NCBI GenBank assembly: GCA_002307095.1
Contig: DBTO01000213.1
Coordinates: 1-9,784, forward strand
Length of the DNA stretch: 9,784 nt
DNA from: Sulfurospirillum sp. UBA1314
GTDB lineage: Bacteria > Campylobacterota > Campylobacteria > Campylobacterales > Sulfurospirillaceae
Direction: 5' to 3'
Below, one piece after another: positions 1 to 6,996 of this stretch (its first letter is position 1; the number at the start of each line of letters is the position of its first letter). The position numbers were made by a program, and so were the translations under genes. The notes beneath the pieces were generated by a model, which made no database searches, was not told where the DNA came from, and worked only from the letters and a program-made list of their open reading frames with translations.

Positions 1-2
1 AA

Positions 3-608
3 ATGGCAGATGAAATCGCCAAAATATGTCCCATCAGCCCCAATGTCTATGATGCGTTTTGCCAGAGTGAGCGTGAGCTGTTTGTGCCACAAGGTATGAG
101 CATGCACGCTTACAAGCTCGATGCCCTGCCTTTAGCTGCGAACCAATGGATCAGCTCACCTTTGACGGTCGCTAAAATGACCGAAGCGCTTACATGTAAA
201 GGTGCCGACAGTGTTTTGGAAATCGGCTGTGGCAGTGGGTATCAAGCGCTTATTTTGAGCAAAATCATTCGCAGAGTCTTTACGATAGAGCGCATTGAAC
301 GCCTGCTGAAAGAGGCGCGTGAGCGTTTTAAACTCTTGGGCATTTCCAACATTCACACCCGTTTTGACGACGGACAAAATGGGTGGAGGGAGTTTGCCCC
401 CTATGATCGCATTTTATTTTCAGCCTCAACGCCTGAGGTGCCCCAAAAACTCTTTGAACAGTTGAAAGTAGGGGGGATTTTGGTCGCACCGATTGAAAAA
501 GGGGATAAACAGATTATTACCCGATATATTAAAACGCAAGAGGGCATACGCAAAGAGACAATTGGCGATTGCCTCTTTGTGCCGGTTAAAGACGGTCGTG
601 AGTTTTAG
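3..608 (+). CDS. pcm: Protein-L-isoaspartate O-methyltransferase, probably 5'-truncated by the window edge
   Basis: Repairs spontaneously damaged proteins in the cytoplasm by S-adenosylmethionine-dependent methylation of L-isoaspartyl residues. Seen: 201 residues from an ATG at base 3. The family block LPLAANQWISSPLTVAKM lies at about residues 42-59. SAM-binding motif I, VLEIGCGSGYQ, is at 71-81, the acidic motif TIER at 94-97, APYDRILFSAS at 132-142, GGILVAPI at 157-164 and LFVPVKDG at 191-198. The core is intact. By recollection, the Helicobacter pylori protein carries about eight residues before the methionine that aligns here, and no ribosome-binding site can be seen because the window starts two bases upstream, so the true start may lie outside. 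One TTACATGTAA palindrome sits in the coding sequence at 190-199 and encodes part of Leu-Thr-Cys-Lys. The gene converges on recJ. Family assignment is secure; the start is not. Confidence 0.93.
   Translation: MADEIAKICPISPNVYDAFCQSERELFVPQGMSMHAYKLDALPLAANQWISSPLTVAKMTEALTCKGADSVLEIGCGSGYQALILSKIIRRVFTIERIERLLKEARERFKLLGISNIHTRFDDGQNGWREFAPYDRILFSASTPEVPQKLFEQLKVGGILVAPIEKGDKQIITRYIKTQEGIRKETIGDCLFVPVKDGREF
190..199. repeat. TTACATGTAA palindrome, copy within pcm
   Basis: Exact 10-bp palindrome in the longer form GCTTACATGTAAAG (188-201). It is read in a frame encoding Leu-Thr-Cys-Lys, unlike the copy in the chemoreceptor gene. Confidence 0.85.
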
Positions 609-617
609 TACATTTTT

Positions 618-2201
618 CTAATATTTTTTCACGATCTGCTTGATTAAAAGCTGAGGCGTCACGAGTCCTCGATAGTCATTGCGCGAAACGGTAAAGAGAA
701 TGTCGATGTGATCGCCTTGTTTGGCTTTCATATCGTAATTGAAAAACAGTGCTTCAAGCGCATTGCTTCCCTCTTGCAATATAAGCTTTAAATGTTGCCC
801 ATCTTTGCCGATCAAACGATCAACTTTCACCGCAATATTGCGCAGTAAAAAGCTTGGTTTTGGGTTTTTTTGCCCATAAGGTTCTTGGTTTTCCAAAATT
901 TCGAGTAATTCAAAATCGATCTGATCCGCAGTGATCTCACCTAAAAGATCATTATCGGCTTCCAACGCTTCTTTGTTTAAATGGCTTGATGCTTGCTCTA
1001 AATTGGCACGAAACTGCTCCAAATGTTTAATCTCAATCGAAACACCCGCAGCACCTTTATGCCCACCGTAGCCGAGCAAAATCGCCTCTTGGGAACGAAT
1101 CAGTTCTAAAATATCGACATCTCCAATGCCTCTTGCACTTCCTTTGGCTTTCTCATCGCGAATAGAAAAGACAATCGCAGGCTTTTTAAAGCGTTTAGAA
1201 AGCCGTGAGGCGACGATCCCCACGATGCCCTCATGCCACTCTTCCCCCCACGCCACGATGATATTTTCACCCTCTTTGACGTACGGAAGCGTGGCTTCAA
1301 ATAAAAGGCGCTCCTCTTCTTTGCGCGCCTCATTTAAGGAAACGATATAATCAAGCTTAACCAACGCGTCATTGACATTTTTGGATTTTAAAAATTCATA
1401 GGAAAAAATCGCATCTTCCATGCGCCCTGAGCTGTTAATCAAAGGGGCTATCAAAAATGAAATATCATCGCCCTCTAAGGTTGCTTTACCAAAATACTGC
1501 TTGATCGCTTCAAAAGCGGCACGTTTGGAGCGGTTAAGCTCGACTATCCCTTTTTTAACCATCACACGGTTCATCCCCACCAGCGCCATCATATCGGCCA
1601 TAATGGCGATGCAGAGCAGGTCTAAAAAGCTGGAGAGATCATACTCAACGCCAAGCTCTTCTTTAAGTGCGGCAACCAAGTACCACGCCACTTGCGCGCC
1701 ACAAATTTCACAATGCGGAAACGCGCAATCGTCTTGCTTAGGATTGACAATCGCGTACGCATCGGGCAAGATCGAAGGGACACTGTGATGATCGGTGATG
1801 ATAAGATCAATCCCTTGTTCTTTACAAATCTGCGCTGCTTCAACGGCTGAGATGCCATTATCAACGGTGATAATTACATGTACGTCCAATTTGGCAACGA
1901 TGTCTGGATTGAGGCCATACCCATCGGTAAAACGGTTGGGAATAATCAACGAGTAATCCACGCCCAAATCATCGAAAAATTGGCTTAAAATCACCGAAGA
2001 GATCACGCCATCCACATCGTAATCGCCCACAATCGCAATGCGTTCATGGTGTTGCATAGCATGGACAATGCGTTTGGAGGCGCGCGCAATATCTTTTAAA
2101 GAGGAGGGCTTAGGAATCTCGTTTAGACGGGTACATTCGTCATTCTCGAACCTGCTTTGAAGAATCCGTTTTATCTCCTCTTTGGTCAGTAAGCTAGCCA
2201 T
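618..2201 (-). CDS. recJ: Single-stranded-DNA-specific 5'-3' exonuclease RecJ
   Basis: DHH-family exonuclease that degrades single-stranded DNA 5' to 3' in recombination and in mismatch and base-excision repair. From the ATG at 2201 it is 527 residues. Seen: DYDVDG at about 60-65 (motif I), VDNG at 113-116, DHHS at 137-140 (metal-binding DHH), MADMMALVG at 201-209, and NSSGR at 256-260. The DHHA1 domain contains EGIVGIVASRLSKR and GSARG, and GGHKGAAG lies at 379-386. The C-terminal part, with EPYGQKNPKPSF, matches the OB-like region. All metal-binding motifs are present. The ATG overlaps the end of pyrG by 8 bp (pyrG TAG at 2196-2194), so translation is probably coupled. An in-frame TTG at 2231 would add ten residues, but I prefer the ATG because the added stretch looks non-homologous. 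A single-mismatch palindrome (TTACATGTAC) lies inside at 1874-1883. Confidence 0.95.
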   Translation of the reverse strand: MASLLTKEEIKRILQSRFENDECTRLNEIPKPSSLKDIARASKRIVHAMQHHERIAIVGDYDVDGVISSVILSQFFDDLGVDYSLIIPNRFTDGYGLNPDIVAKLDVHVIITVDNGISAVEAAQICKEQGIDLIITDHHSVPSILPDAYAIVNPKQDDCAFPHCEICGAQVAWYLVAALKEELGVEYDLSSFLDLLCIAIMADMMALVGMNRVMVKKGIVELNRSKRAAFEAIKQYFGKATLEGDDISFLIAPLINSSGRMEDAIFSYEFLKSKNVNDALVKLDYIVSLNEARKEEERLLFEATLPYVKEGENIIVAWGEEWHEGIVGIVASRLSKRFKKPAIVFSIRDEKAKGSARGIGDVDILELIRSQEAILLGYGGHKGAAGVSIEIKHLEQFRANLEQASSHLNKEALEADNDLLGEITADQIDFELLEILENQEPYGQKNPKPSFLLRNIAVKVDRLIGKDGQHLKLILQEGSNALEALFFNYDMKAKQGDHIDILFTVSRNDYRGLVTPQLLIKQIVKKY

Positions 2202-3834
2202 TTTGACGTTGCAACAAAGCCGCTTTCGCAAAACCTAAAATGGTTTTGTTTGGGTTTGTTAAACGTGAGGTAAACTCAGGGTGGAATTGAACGCCCAAAA
2301 ACCATGGATGCCCTTTAAGCTCCACCGCTTCGATCAAGCCTTCGCTCTCACCACTAACGATGAGACCCGCTTTTTCAAATGCTTCACGGTACGCTGGATT
2401 GGCTTCATACCTATGACGGTGACGCTCACGAATCACTTTAGCGCCATCATAAACGGATCTGAGCAGTGAACCCTCTTTGGTTTCGCACTCATAACCACCC
2501 AAACGCATCGTACCCCCTAATGGACTTTGGAACGTACGCAGCTGTTTTTGACCGCTTGCATCCATAAACGAGTCGATCAAATAGATAATAGGATTTTTAC
2601 ATGTAGGATCAAATTCTGCTGAATTTGCATCTTCGATGTGAAGCACATTGCGTGCAAATTCGATCATCGCGAGCTGCATGCCAAGGCAGATTCCAAGGTA
2701 AGGAATCTTGTGTTCGCGCGCATAACAAATCGCCGCCATTTTGCCCACAACACCGCGCTCACCAAAACCGCCAGCAACCAAAATGCCATCGACATCGGAA
2801 AGGATCTCTTCACACCCTTTTTCTTCGATCATCTCTGAATCAACCCAGCGAATTTTTACTTTGGCATTGAGATTTGCCCCTGCGTGAATCAACGATTCGG
2901 TGAGTGATTTGTACGACTCTTTGAGGTCAAGGTATTTGCCTACAAAGGCGATCATCAGCTCATCACGAGGTGCTATGACACGTTTGACCAAAATATCCCA
3001 CTCGTCCATATGCGGTGTGAGATCACCCAGATTGAGTGCCTCTGAAATCGGTACTAAAATGTTCTCTTTAAGAAAACTAAGGGGCACTTGATAAATGGTC
3101 GTGGCATCCAGACACTCAATGACGGAATTGCGCTCAACGCCACACGAAAACGCTAGCTTGTTTTTAAGCTCTTTGGGAAGGGGATATTCGGAGCGACAGA
3201 TCAACATATCTGGCGTGATACCAATACGACGAAGCTCTTGAACGGAGTGTTGGGTTGGTTTGGTTTTAAGCTCGCCTGCGGCTTTAATGAAAGGCACAAG
3301 GGTGAGATGAATGTTCATCGCTCTGCGTTTGCCCAGCTCGCTTTTGAGGGAACGAATCGCCTCTAAAAAGGGAAGTCCTTCGATGTCGCCGACCGTTCCA
3401 CCGATTTCAACGATCAAAATATCTTGACCGCGTCCCGCTTCTTTGATGCGATTGGCGATCTCATCGACAATGTGTGGAATGACTTGGATCGTTTTACCAA
3501 GGTAATCGCCTCTGCGCTCTTTTTCAATGACCGCCGAATAAACACGACCTGTAGTGAAGTTGTTCGCTTGAGTCAAATTTTCATCAAGGAAACGCTCATA
3601 ATGCCCAAGATCAAGATCGGTTTCTGCGCCATCATCGGTCACAAAAACCTCGCCGTGCTCCAACGGACTCATCGTTCCTGGATCAACATTGATGTAAGGA
3701 TCTGCTTTGAGGATGCTGACTTTAAAGCCAACATTTTTTAAAAGTGTGGAGATACTCGCCGCTGCTATGCCTTTACCAAGAGAGCTTAAAACGCCTCCGG
3801 TTATAAAAATATACTTTGTTTCGTGATTGGACAT
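2194..3834 (-). CDS. pyrG: CTP synthase (glutamine-hydrolysing)
   Basis: Converts UTP, ATP and glutamine to CTP, the last step of de novo pyrimidine synthesis, in the cytoplasm. It has 546 residues from the ATG at 3834; E. coli PyrG has 545. Seen: an N-terminal synthetase domain with YIFITGGVLSSLGKGIAAAS at about residues 8-27 (P-loop), DPYINVDPGTMSP at 45-57, and GEVFVTDDGAETDLDLGHYE at 61-80. The class I glutamine amidotransferase domain has an oxyanion-hole region GGFGERG, nucleophile Cys about 383 in GICLGMQ, and the His/Glu pair in QFHPEF about 516-521. Both active sites are complete. An upstream in-frame ATG at 3849 is less likely, because GAGG and GGAAG precede the ATG at 3834 at Shine-Dalgarno distance and the shorter form matches family length. 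It is the first gene of the pyrG-recJ pair. Confidence 0.97.
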   Translation of the reverse strand: MSNHETKYIFITGGVLSSLGKGIAAASISTLLKNVGFKVSILKADPYINVDPGTMSPLEHGEVFVTDDGAETDLDLGHYERFLDENLTQANNFTTGRVYSAVIEKERRGDYLGKTIQVIPHIVDEIANRIKEAGRGQDILIVEIGGTVGDIEGLPFLEAIRSLKSELGKRRAMNIHLTLVPFIKAAGELKTKPTQHSVQELRRIGITPDMLICRSEYPLPKELKNKLAFSCGVERNSVIECLDATTIYQVPLSFLKENILVPISEALNLGDLTPHMDEWDILVKRVIAPRDELMIAFVGKYLDLKESYKSLTESLIHAGANLNAKVKIRWVDSEMIEEKGCEEILSDVDGILVAGGFGERGVVGKMAAICYAREHKIPYLGICLGMQLAMIEFARNVLHIEDANSAEFDPTCKNPIIYLIDSFMDASGQKQLRTFQSPLGGTMRLGGYECETKEGSLLRSVYDGAKVIRERHRHRYEANPAYREAFEKAGLIVSGESEGLIEAVELKGHPWFLGVQFHPEFTSRLTNPNKTILGFAKAALLQRQNG

Positions 3835-3866
3835 ACTCTTCCGCCTCATTATTATTTAATGCCTTG

Positions 3867-3872
3867 ATTATA
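3867..3872 (-). promoter_or_regulatory. Probable -10 box of the pyrG-recJ promoter
   Basis: Reading the minus strand, a perfect TATAAT lies 33 bp upstream of the pyrG ATG, inside GTTATAATC. Transcription would start near 3860, leaving a leader of about 25 nt. No TTGACA-like -35 is visible, which is usual for the housekeeping sigma factor in Campylobacterota. It lies between the galU terminator-like hairpin and pyrG, so pyrG can be transcribed independently of galU. Confidence 0.6.
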
Positions 3873-3933
3873 ACGAATGTAAGCTAATAAAGGGTTTATT
3901 TCCAAGTGGTGAAGAAAAATGAATGAGCGCGGA

Positions 3934-3962
3934 AAGCCTCTTCTTATGGGGTCAAGAGGCTT
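3934..3962 (-). terminator. Hairpin downstream of galU, probable terminator
   Basis: A perfect 9-bp inverted repeat, AAGCCTCTT at 3934-3942 and AAGAGGCTT at 3954-3962, flanks an 11-nt loop, 21 bp past the galU stop codon. On the minus strand the stem is followed by TTTCC rather than a clean U-tract, and a T-rich run comes only about 15 nt later. It is therefore a weak intrinsic terminator or an RNA 3'-end stabiliser. Its outer arm shares two bases with the palindrome at 3961-3970. Confidence 0.5.
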
Positions 3963-3970
3963 ACATGTAA
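3961..3970. repeat. TTACATGTAA palindrome, intergenic copy after galU
   Basis: Exact copy of the recurrent 10-bp perfect palindrome, in the longer form GCTTACATGTAAAG (3959-3972). It lies 13 bp beyond the galU stop and abuts the galU hairpin. Function unknown. Confidence 0.85.
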
Positions 3971-3983
3971 AGATTTAAAAACG

Positions 3984-4853
3984 TTATTTTGCTTTGTCGT
4001 GGAAGTAGTTGGTCGCTTCTACAAAGCCCTCGATGGAGCCACAATCAAAGCGTCTTCCTTGAAATTTATACGCAATTACTTTGCCTTGTTGAGCCAGTTC
4101 CAAAAGCGCATCTGTGATCTGAATTTCACCACCTTTTCCCGGTTTAGTGTTTTCAATCACATCAAAAATATCGGGCGTTAAAATGTAACGACCGATGATC
4201 GCCAAGTTGGTTGGAGCATCTTTGGGATCTGGTTTTTCCACCATGTTTGAGACACGAAGCACAGACTCATTGCCATCGACAATTTTACCATCGATCACAC
4301 CGTATTTATTGGTCTCTTCTTTGGGTACTTCTTCGATAGCGACAACACAACAACGGTATTTTTCATACACTTCAACCATCTGTTTAAGCACTGGGTCTTC
4401 ATCGTTATTGTCACACAAGTCATCCGCCAAAATAACCGCAAATGGCTCATCACCGATCAGTGTTTTACCGGTGAGAATCGCATGACCCAAACCTTTCATC
4501 TCCACTTGTCTCGTGTAACTAAAGGTACAATTATCGATCAAATTTCTAATTTCAGTCAGGTAACTCTCTTTGGAGGTTCCTTTGATTTGGTGTTCTAGCT
4601 CGTAACTGACATCAAAGTGGTCTTCAATCGCTCGTTTACCACGACCCGTAACAATTGCCATCGTATCGATGCCTGCACTCACAGCTTCTTCAACACCATA
4701 CTGAATCAAAGGCTTGGTCAAAACCGGTAACATCTCTTTTGGCATCGCTTTGGTAGCTGGTAAAAAGCGCGTTCCATAACCTGCGGCGGGGAAAAGGCAT
4801 TTTTTGACGGATTTTAAACTATTAATTTTGCTATATTTTGAGATACTCGACAC
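3984..4853 (-). CDS. galU: UTP--glucose-1-phosphate uridylyltransferase
   Basis: Makes UDP-glucose from UTP and glucose-1-phosphate, the precursor for surface polysaccharides and sugar nucleotides. It has 289 residues. Seen: the nucleotidyltransferase signature FPAAGYGTRFLPATKAMPKE at about 21-40, MLPVLTKPLIQYGVEEA at 41-57, VILADD at 140-145 (metal/nucleotide-binding Asp), NKYGVIDG at 182-189, MVEKP at 204-208, GEIQITDAL at 242-250, and FDCGSIEGFVEA at 269-280. The only usable start is GTG at 4853. It is preceded by AGGAG (minus strand, 4865-4861) with a 7-nt spacer, so the start is well supported even though it gives about 15 residues (MSSISKYSKINSLKS) before the usual beginning of the family at VKKCLFPAAGYG. 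It appears monocistronic, divergent from the chemoreceptor gene and ending at the hairpin near 3934-3962. Confidence 0.95.
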   Translation of the reverse strand: MSSISKYSKINSLKSVKKCLFPAAGYGTRFLPATKAMPKEMLPVLTKPLIQYGVEEAVSAGIDTMAIVTGRGKRAIEDHFDVSYELEHQIKGTSKESYLTEIRNLIDNCTFSYTRQVEMKGLGHAILTGKTLIGDEPFAVILADDLCDNNDEDPVLKQMVEVYEKYRCCVVAIEEVPKEETNKYGVIDGKIVDGNESVLRVSNMVEKPDPKDAPTNLAIIGRYILTPDIFDVIENTKPGKGGEIQITDALLELAQQGKVIAYKFQGRRFDCGSIEGFVEATNYFHDKAK

Positions 4854-4860
4854 TGTATCG

Positions 4861-4865
4861 CTCCT
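4861..4865 (-). promoter_or_regulatory. Ribosome-binding site fixing the galU GTG start
   Basis: AGGAG on the minus strand, 7 nt before the GTG at 4853. There is no in-frame ATG or TTG between it and the conserved start of the family, so it decides the start codon. Confidence 0.8.
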
Positions 4866-4882
4866 GAGGTTTTAAATGTGAA

Positions 4883-4888
4883 ATTTTA
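4883..4888 (-). promoter_or_regulatory. Possible -10 box of the galU promoter
   Basis: TAAAAT on the minus strand, one mismatch from TATAAT, would start transcription around 4876 and give a leader of about 23 nt. The upstream DNA is A/T-rich with no clear -35. It is a weak call, made because galU must be expressed from this 172-bp divergent region. Confidence 0.35.
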
Positions 4889-4954
4889 GCTTAATTTTGC
4901 TCTTTTTTCTATGAGTAGCAAATCTAAACACTTAAAGCCATTTTTTTTCGACTC

Positions 4955-4983
4955 TTGAGTATTTTTATACCTTTGTCATTTAA
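4955..4983 (+). promoter_or_regulatory. Possible promoter of the chemoreceptor gene
   Basis: TTGAGT at 4955-4960, a 17-bp spacer, then the AT-rich ATTTAA at 4978-4983 lie about 45 bp before the chemoreceptor ATG. TATACC at 4966-4971 is an alternative -10. Neither is a strong match. No convincing flagellar sigma-28 or sigma-54 promoter is visible in this intergenic region, although chemotaxis genes sometimes use them. Confidence 0.3.
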
Positions 4984-5025
4984 ATATGTTACGCTCATAC
5001 ATCTTCATTCATTTCAAGGGACACC

Positions 5026-6696
5026 ATGCTTCAACGTTATTTTTTCAAAATCAGCGCAGTTATAATCGCCTTAGGCATCGCACTTTTTCTTGTGGCATGG
5101 CTTGTGGCAGAGCCTTTTTGGGTTGCATTTTTGGCAGTGATCTCTTTGGGCGTACTTATCATCATGTTCGCTACCATCATTATTCAGCCCCTTTCTAACG
5201 CGCTTGAACTGCTTTGCAGCTTTGATGCAAGAGATAAGACCGTACGCGAGGAGTACCAAAAAAAGTTTTTACATGTAACCGAACAGAACACGTTGCTGAG
5301 CACACTGTTTCCTAGAATTTATAAGCTTATAACACTTCTAACCTATTTGAGTGAGAACTACTCACAAAGTGCGGGTAAAAATTCCATTGCAACGGCGCAA
5401 CTCATGTATTCCATCGATGCGATGTCGAAGAAACTTGAAGAGAAAGCTCACTCCATTGCAGAAATCTCAAACTCAACCCAAAACATTTTTGAACATGTAG
5501 ATATGGTGAGCTCCAATGCACGTGAAGCATCCTCTTTTGCCAAAATTTCAATGAAAGAGAGCCAACAAAGTATCACCGAGCTCAATGAGATCATTGTTCG
5601 TATGAATACCATCAATACCCAAACAGCCGATGCTTCTTTAAAAGTAAACCATCTCAAAGAAAAATCCATCACTATTCAAAATGTAACAACGGTCATTGAC
5701 GATATTGCCGACCAAACCAATCTTTTAGCCCTCAATGCCGCCATTGAAGCGGCACGCGCAGGGGAGCATGGGCGTGGTTTTGCTGTTGTCGCCGATGAAG
5801 TACGCAATCTAGCAGAGCGCACCTCAAAATCCACCAGTGAAGTGACCATTATTGTCAAGCAAATTCAGCACGATACCAACGATGTTTTTACGAGCATTGA
5901 AACCTTGCGTGATGAAATAGAACGAGCCACCCATACGGTACAACATGTAGGCGATGAAATCAAACATTTTATCAGTAACGCCGAAAAGATAGAACACCAA
6001 ATCGATGCCATTGCACAAAGCTCTCATTACAACAGCGATCAACTGCTTTCCATCAAAGAGATGATCTCAAAAATCAGTGAACAATTAGAATCAGGAACCA
6101 AAGAGATGAAAACCATCTCTGGTCAAACCCAAGCCATCATCTCAGGAGCAGAAGAAGCCCATGAAAAGCTCAGCGCCTTTGCGATGGATGAATACCATGA
6201 AAAAATGTATCAACGTTGCTTAAATGCCAAAACACGTGTGGAAGCGCTTTTTGAAAATGCTATTGAGAGTGAGAAACTCACCCTTGAAGCGATTTTCGAT
6301 ACCCGTTTTAAACCTATTGCCAATACCAATCCACAAAAATACACCACCGCATACGATGCGTTTACCGACCAAACCTTCCCCGACATCGTCGATACCTTAA
6401 TGAAAGAGAATGGCCAAACGCTTTTTTATGCCGTCGCCATGCACTCATCAGGCTATATCTCCACCCACAACGCACGTGCACCGCTGAGTGGCAATTATGA
6501 AAAAGATCTCTTTGCCAACCGCTCCAAGCGCATCTTTACCGACAGTGGTGTTAGAGGTGCGAACCATGAAAAGCGTGTGCTGCTTCAAACCTATCGTCGA
6601 GAAAATGGCGATGTTATGCACGATATTTCGATCCCCATTTACGTCAAAGGGCGCCATTGGGGTGGTTTTAGAATAGGATATAAACCCAAAGCATAA
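5026..6696 (+). CDS. Methyl-accepting chemotaxis protein with N-terminal membrane hairpin and C-terminal sensor-like domain
   Basis: A chemoreceptor that signals to the CheA-CheW array. It has 556 residues. The ATG has AAGGG five bases upstream. Seen: two hydrophobic segments at about residues 8-28 and 31-54, separated by a two- or three-residue turn, so there is no periplasmic ligand domain. A long helical methylation/signalling coiled coil covers about 110-390, with the hairpin tip IADQTNLLALNAAIEAARAG at 227-246 followed by GRGFAVVADEVRNLAERT. After the coiled coil comes a further domain at about 395-556 containing GYISTHN (476-482), LSGNYEKDLFANRSKRIF (487-504), LLQTYRRENGDVMHD (519-533) and IYVKGRHWGGFRIGYK (538-553). 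I recognise this ending as a conserved C-terminal domain of a proteobacterial chemoreceptor subgroup; its ligand is unknown to me. Topology places it in the cytoplasm, so an internal cue is inferred. A TTACATGTAA copy lies at 5269-5278. No CWxxF-type CheR/CheB tether is visible. Confidence 0.93.
   Translation: MLQRYFFKISAVIIALGIALFLVAWLVAEPFWVAFLAVISLGVLIIMFATIIIQPLSNALELLCSFDARDKTVREEYQKKFLHVTEQNTLLSTLFPRIYKLITLLTYLSENYSQSAGKNSIATAQLMYSIDAMSKKLEEKAHSIAEISNSTQNIFEHVDMVSSNAREASSFAKISMKESQQSITELNEIIVRMNTINTQTADASLKVNHLKEKSITIQNVTTVIDDIADQTNLLALNAAIEAARAGEHGRGFAVVADEVRNLAERTSKSTSEVTIIVKQIQHDTNDVFTSIETLRDEIERATHTVQHVGDEIKHFISNAEKIEHQIDAIAQSSHYNSDQLLSIKEMISKISEQLESGTKEMKTISGQTQAIISGAEEAHEKLSAFAMDEYHEKMYQRCLNAKTRVEALFENAIESEKLTLEAIFDTRFKPIANTNPQKYTTAYDAFTDQTFPDIVDTLMKENGQTLFYAVAMHSSGYISTHNARAPLSGNYEKDLFANRSKRIFTDSGVRGANHEKRVLLQTYRRENGDVMHDISIPIYVKGRHWGGFRIGYKPKA
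5269..5278. repeat. TTACATGTAA palindrome, copy within the chemoreceptor gene
   Basis: Exact copy, in codon register TTA-CAT-GTA-A (Leu-His-Val) at about residues 82-84, in the linker between the membrane hairpin and the signalling coiled coil. Confidence 0.85.
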
Positions 6697-6850
6697 ATCT
6701 GTTTTTACTTATTTTTAACTTAATTTATGTTTTTAATATAATTATTTTAATTAAAAATGAAGTGTAAAAACGTTACTAATTCAATATAAAAAGAAAATAT
6801 TTTTATTTTATTTATTTTATATTAAGTTTTTTAAATATATAATTCCGAAA
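6697..6850. other. A+T-rich intergenic tract with promoter signals
   Basis: By my count only 16 of the 150 bases at 6701-6850 are G or C (about 89% A+T), far below the flanking genes. The second half has T-runs at roughly helical spacing leading to TATAAT at 6838-6843, resembling the periodic A/T promoters described for Campylobacter jejuni. A 12-bp palindrome TTTTAATTAAAA lies at 6745-6756 and a second TATAAT at 6737-6742. No hairpin terminator for the chemoreceptor gene is apparent, and I see no credible coding frame here. Confidence 0.6.
6838..6843 (+). promoter_or_regulatory. -10 box of the microprotein gene promoter
   Basis: Perfect TATAAT, 27 bp before the microprotein ATG, preceded by periodic T-tracts. 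Transcription would start near 6850, leaving a leader of about 20 nt that carries the AGGAG ribosome-binding site. No -35 consensus is seen. Confidence 0.65.
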
Positions 6851-6870
6851 ACAAAAAAGGAGCCTTCAAG

Positions 6871-6975
6871 ATGAAAAAGTTAAATGTTGTGAAAGTTGGA
6901 TTGGCTATGACCCTTCTTAACGCTGTTTTATTTGCTCTAGGTTTTGTATATTTAGCACAATCTCAATCACTCTAA
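6871..6975 (+). CDS. 34-residue single-span membrane microprotein, function unknown
   Basis: A complete small gene: ATG at 6871, TAA at 6973-6975. AGGAG at 6858-6862 lies 8 nt before the ATG, and a consensus TATAAT lies upstream. The product begins MKKLNVVKVGLAMTLLNAVL and ends in AQSQSL. Lysines at positions 2, 3 and 8 precede an unbroken hydrophobic stretch of about residues 9-29, which predicts one membrane helix with the N-terminus in the cytoplasm. An uncleaved signal-anchor is likelier than a secreted peptide, because almost nothing would remain after cleavage. It stands alone between the chemoreceptor gene and the convergent ilvD unit and is followed by a hairpin, so it looks like its own transcription unit. 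I do not recognise the family. A small accessory subunit of a membrane complex or a type I toxin-like peptide are both possible, and neither is shown. Confidence 0.72.
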   Translation: MKKLNVVKVGLAMTLLNAVLFALGFVYLAQSQSL

Positions 6976-6996
6976 GAAACGCAGTTATATCATACG

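Noticed and set aside
1420..1788. 122-residue open frame on the plus strand opposite recJ
   Set aside because: Antisense shadow of the conserved RecJ core; low-complexity Ser/Ala-rich translation and no start signals.
2202..2231. TTG start for recJ at 2231
   Set aside because: It adds ten Cys/Arg-rich residues inside pyrG. The ATG at 2201, overlapping the pyrG stop by 8 bp, is the usual coupled arrangement and gives a normal-length protein.
3835..3849. Upstream ATG for pyrG at 3849
   Set aside because: It would place the start only about 10 nt after the predicted transcription start and would use the Shine-Dalgarno bases of the second ATG as codons.
4941..4948. Run of eight T as a phase-variable tract between galU and the chemoreceptor
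   Set aside because: It is short, in non-coding DNA, and not placed between promoter elements I can identify; no evidence of variation.
4854..5025. Sigma-28 or sigma-54 promoter for the chemoreceptor gene
   Set aside because: TAAA at 4932-4935 is not followed by a CGATAA-like -10 at the right distance, and no GG-N10-GC pair typical of sigma-54 was found.
6701..6771. Inverted repeat GTTTTTA (6701-6707) and TAAAAAC (6765-6771) after the chemoreceptor gene as a terminator
   Set aside because: The 57-bp gap and pure A/T stem make a stable hairpin unlikely; such matches are expected in 89% A+T DNA.
6758..6790. 10-codon frame starting ATGAAGTGT in the A+T-rich tract
   Set aside because: No ribosome-binding site and no distinguishing composition; too short to support.
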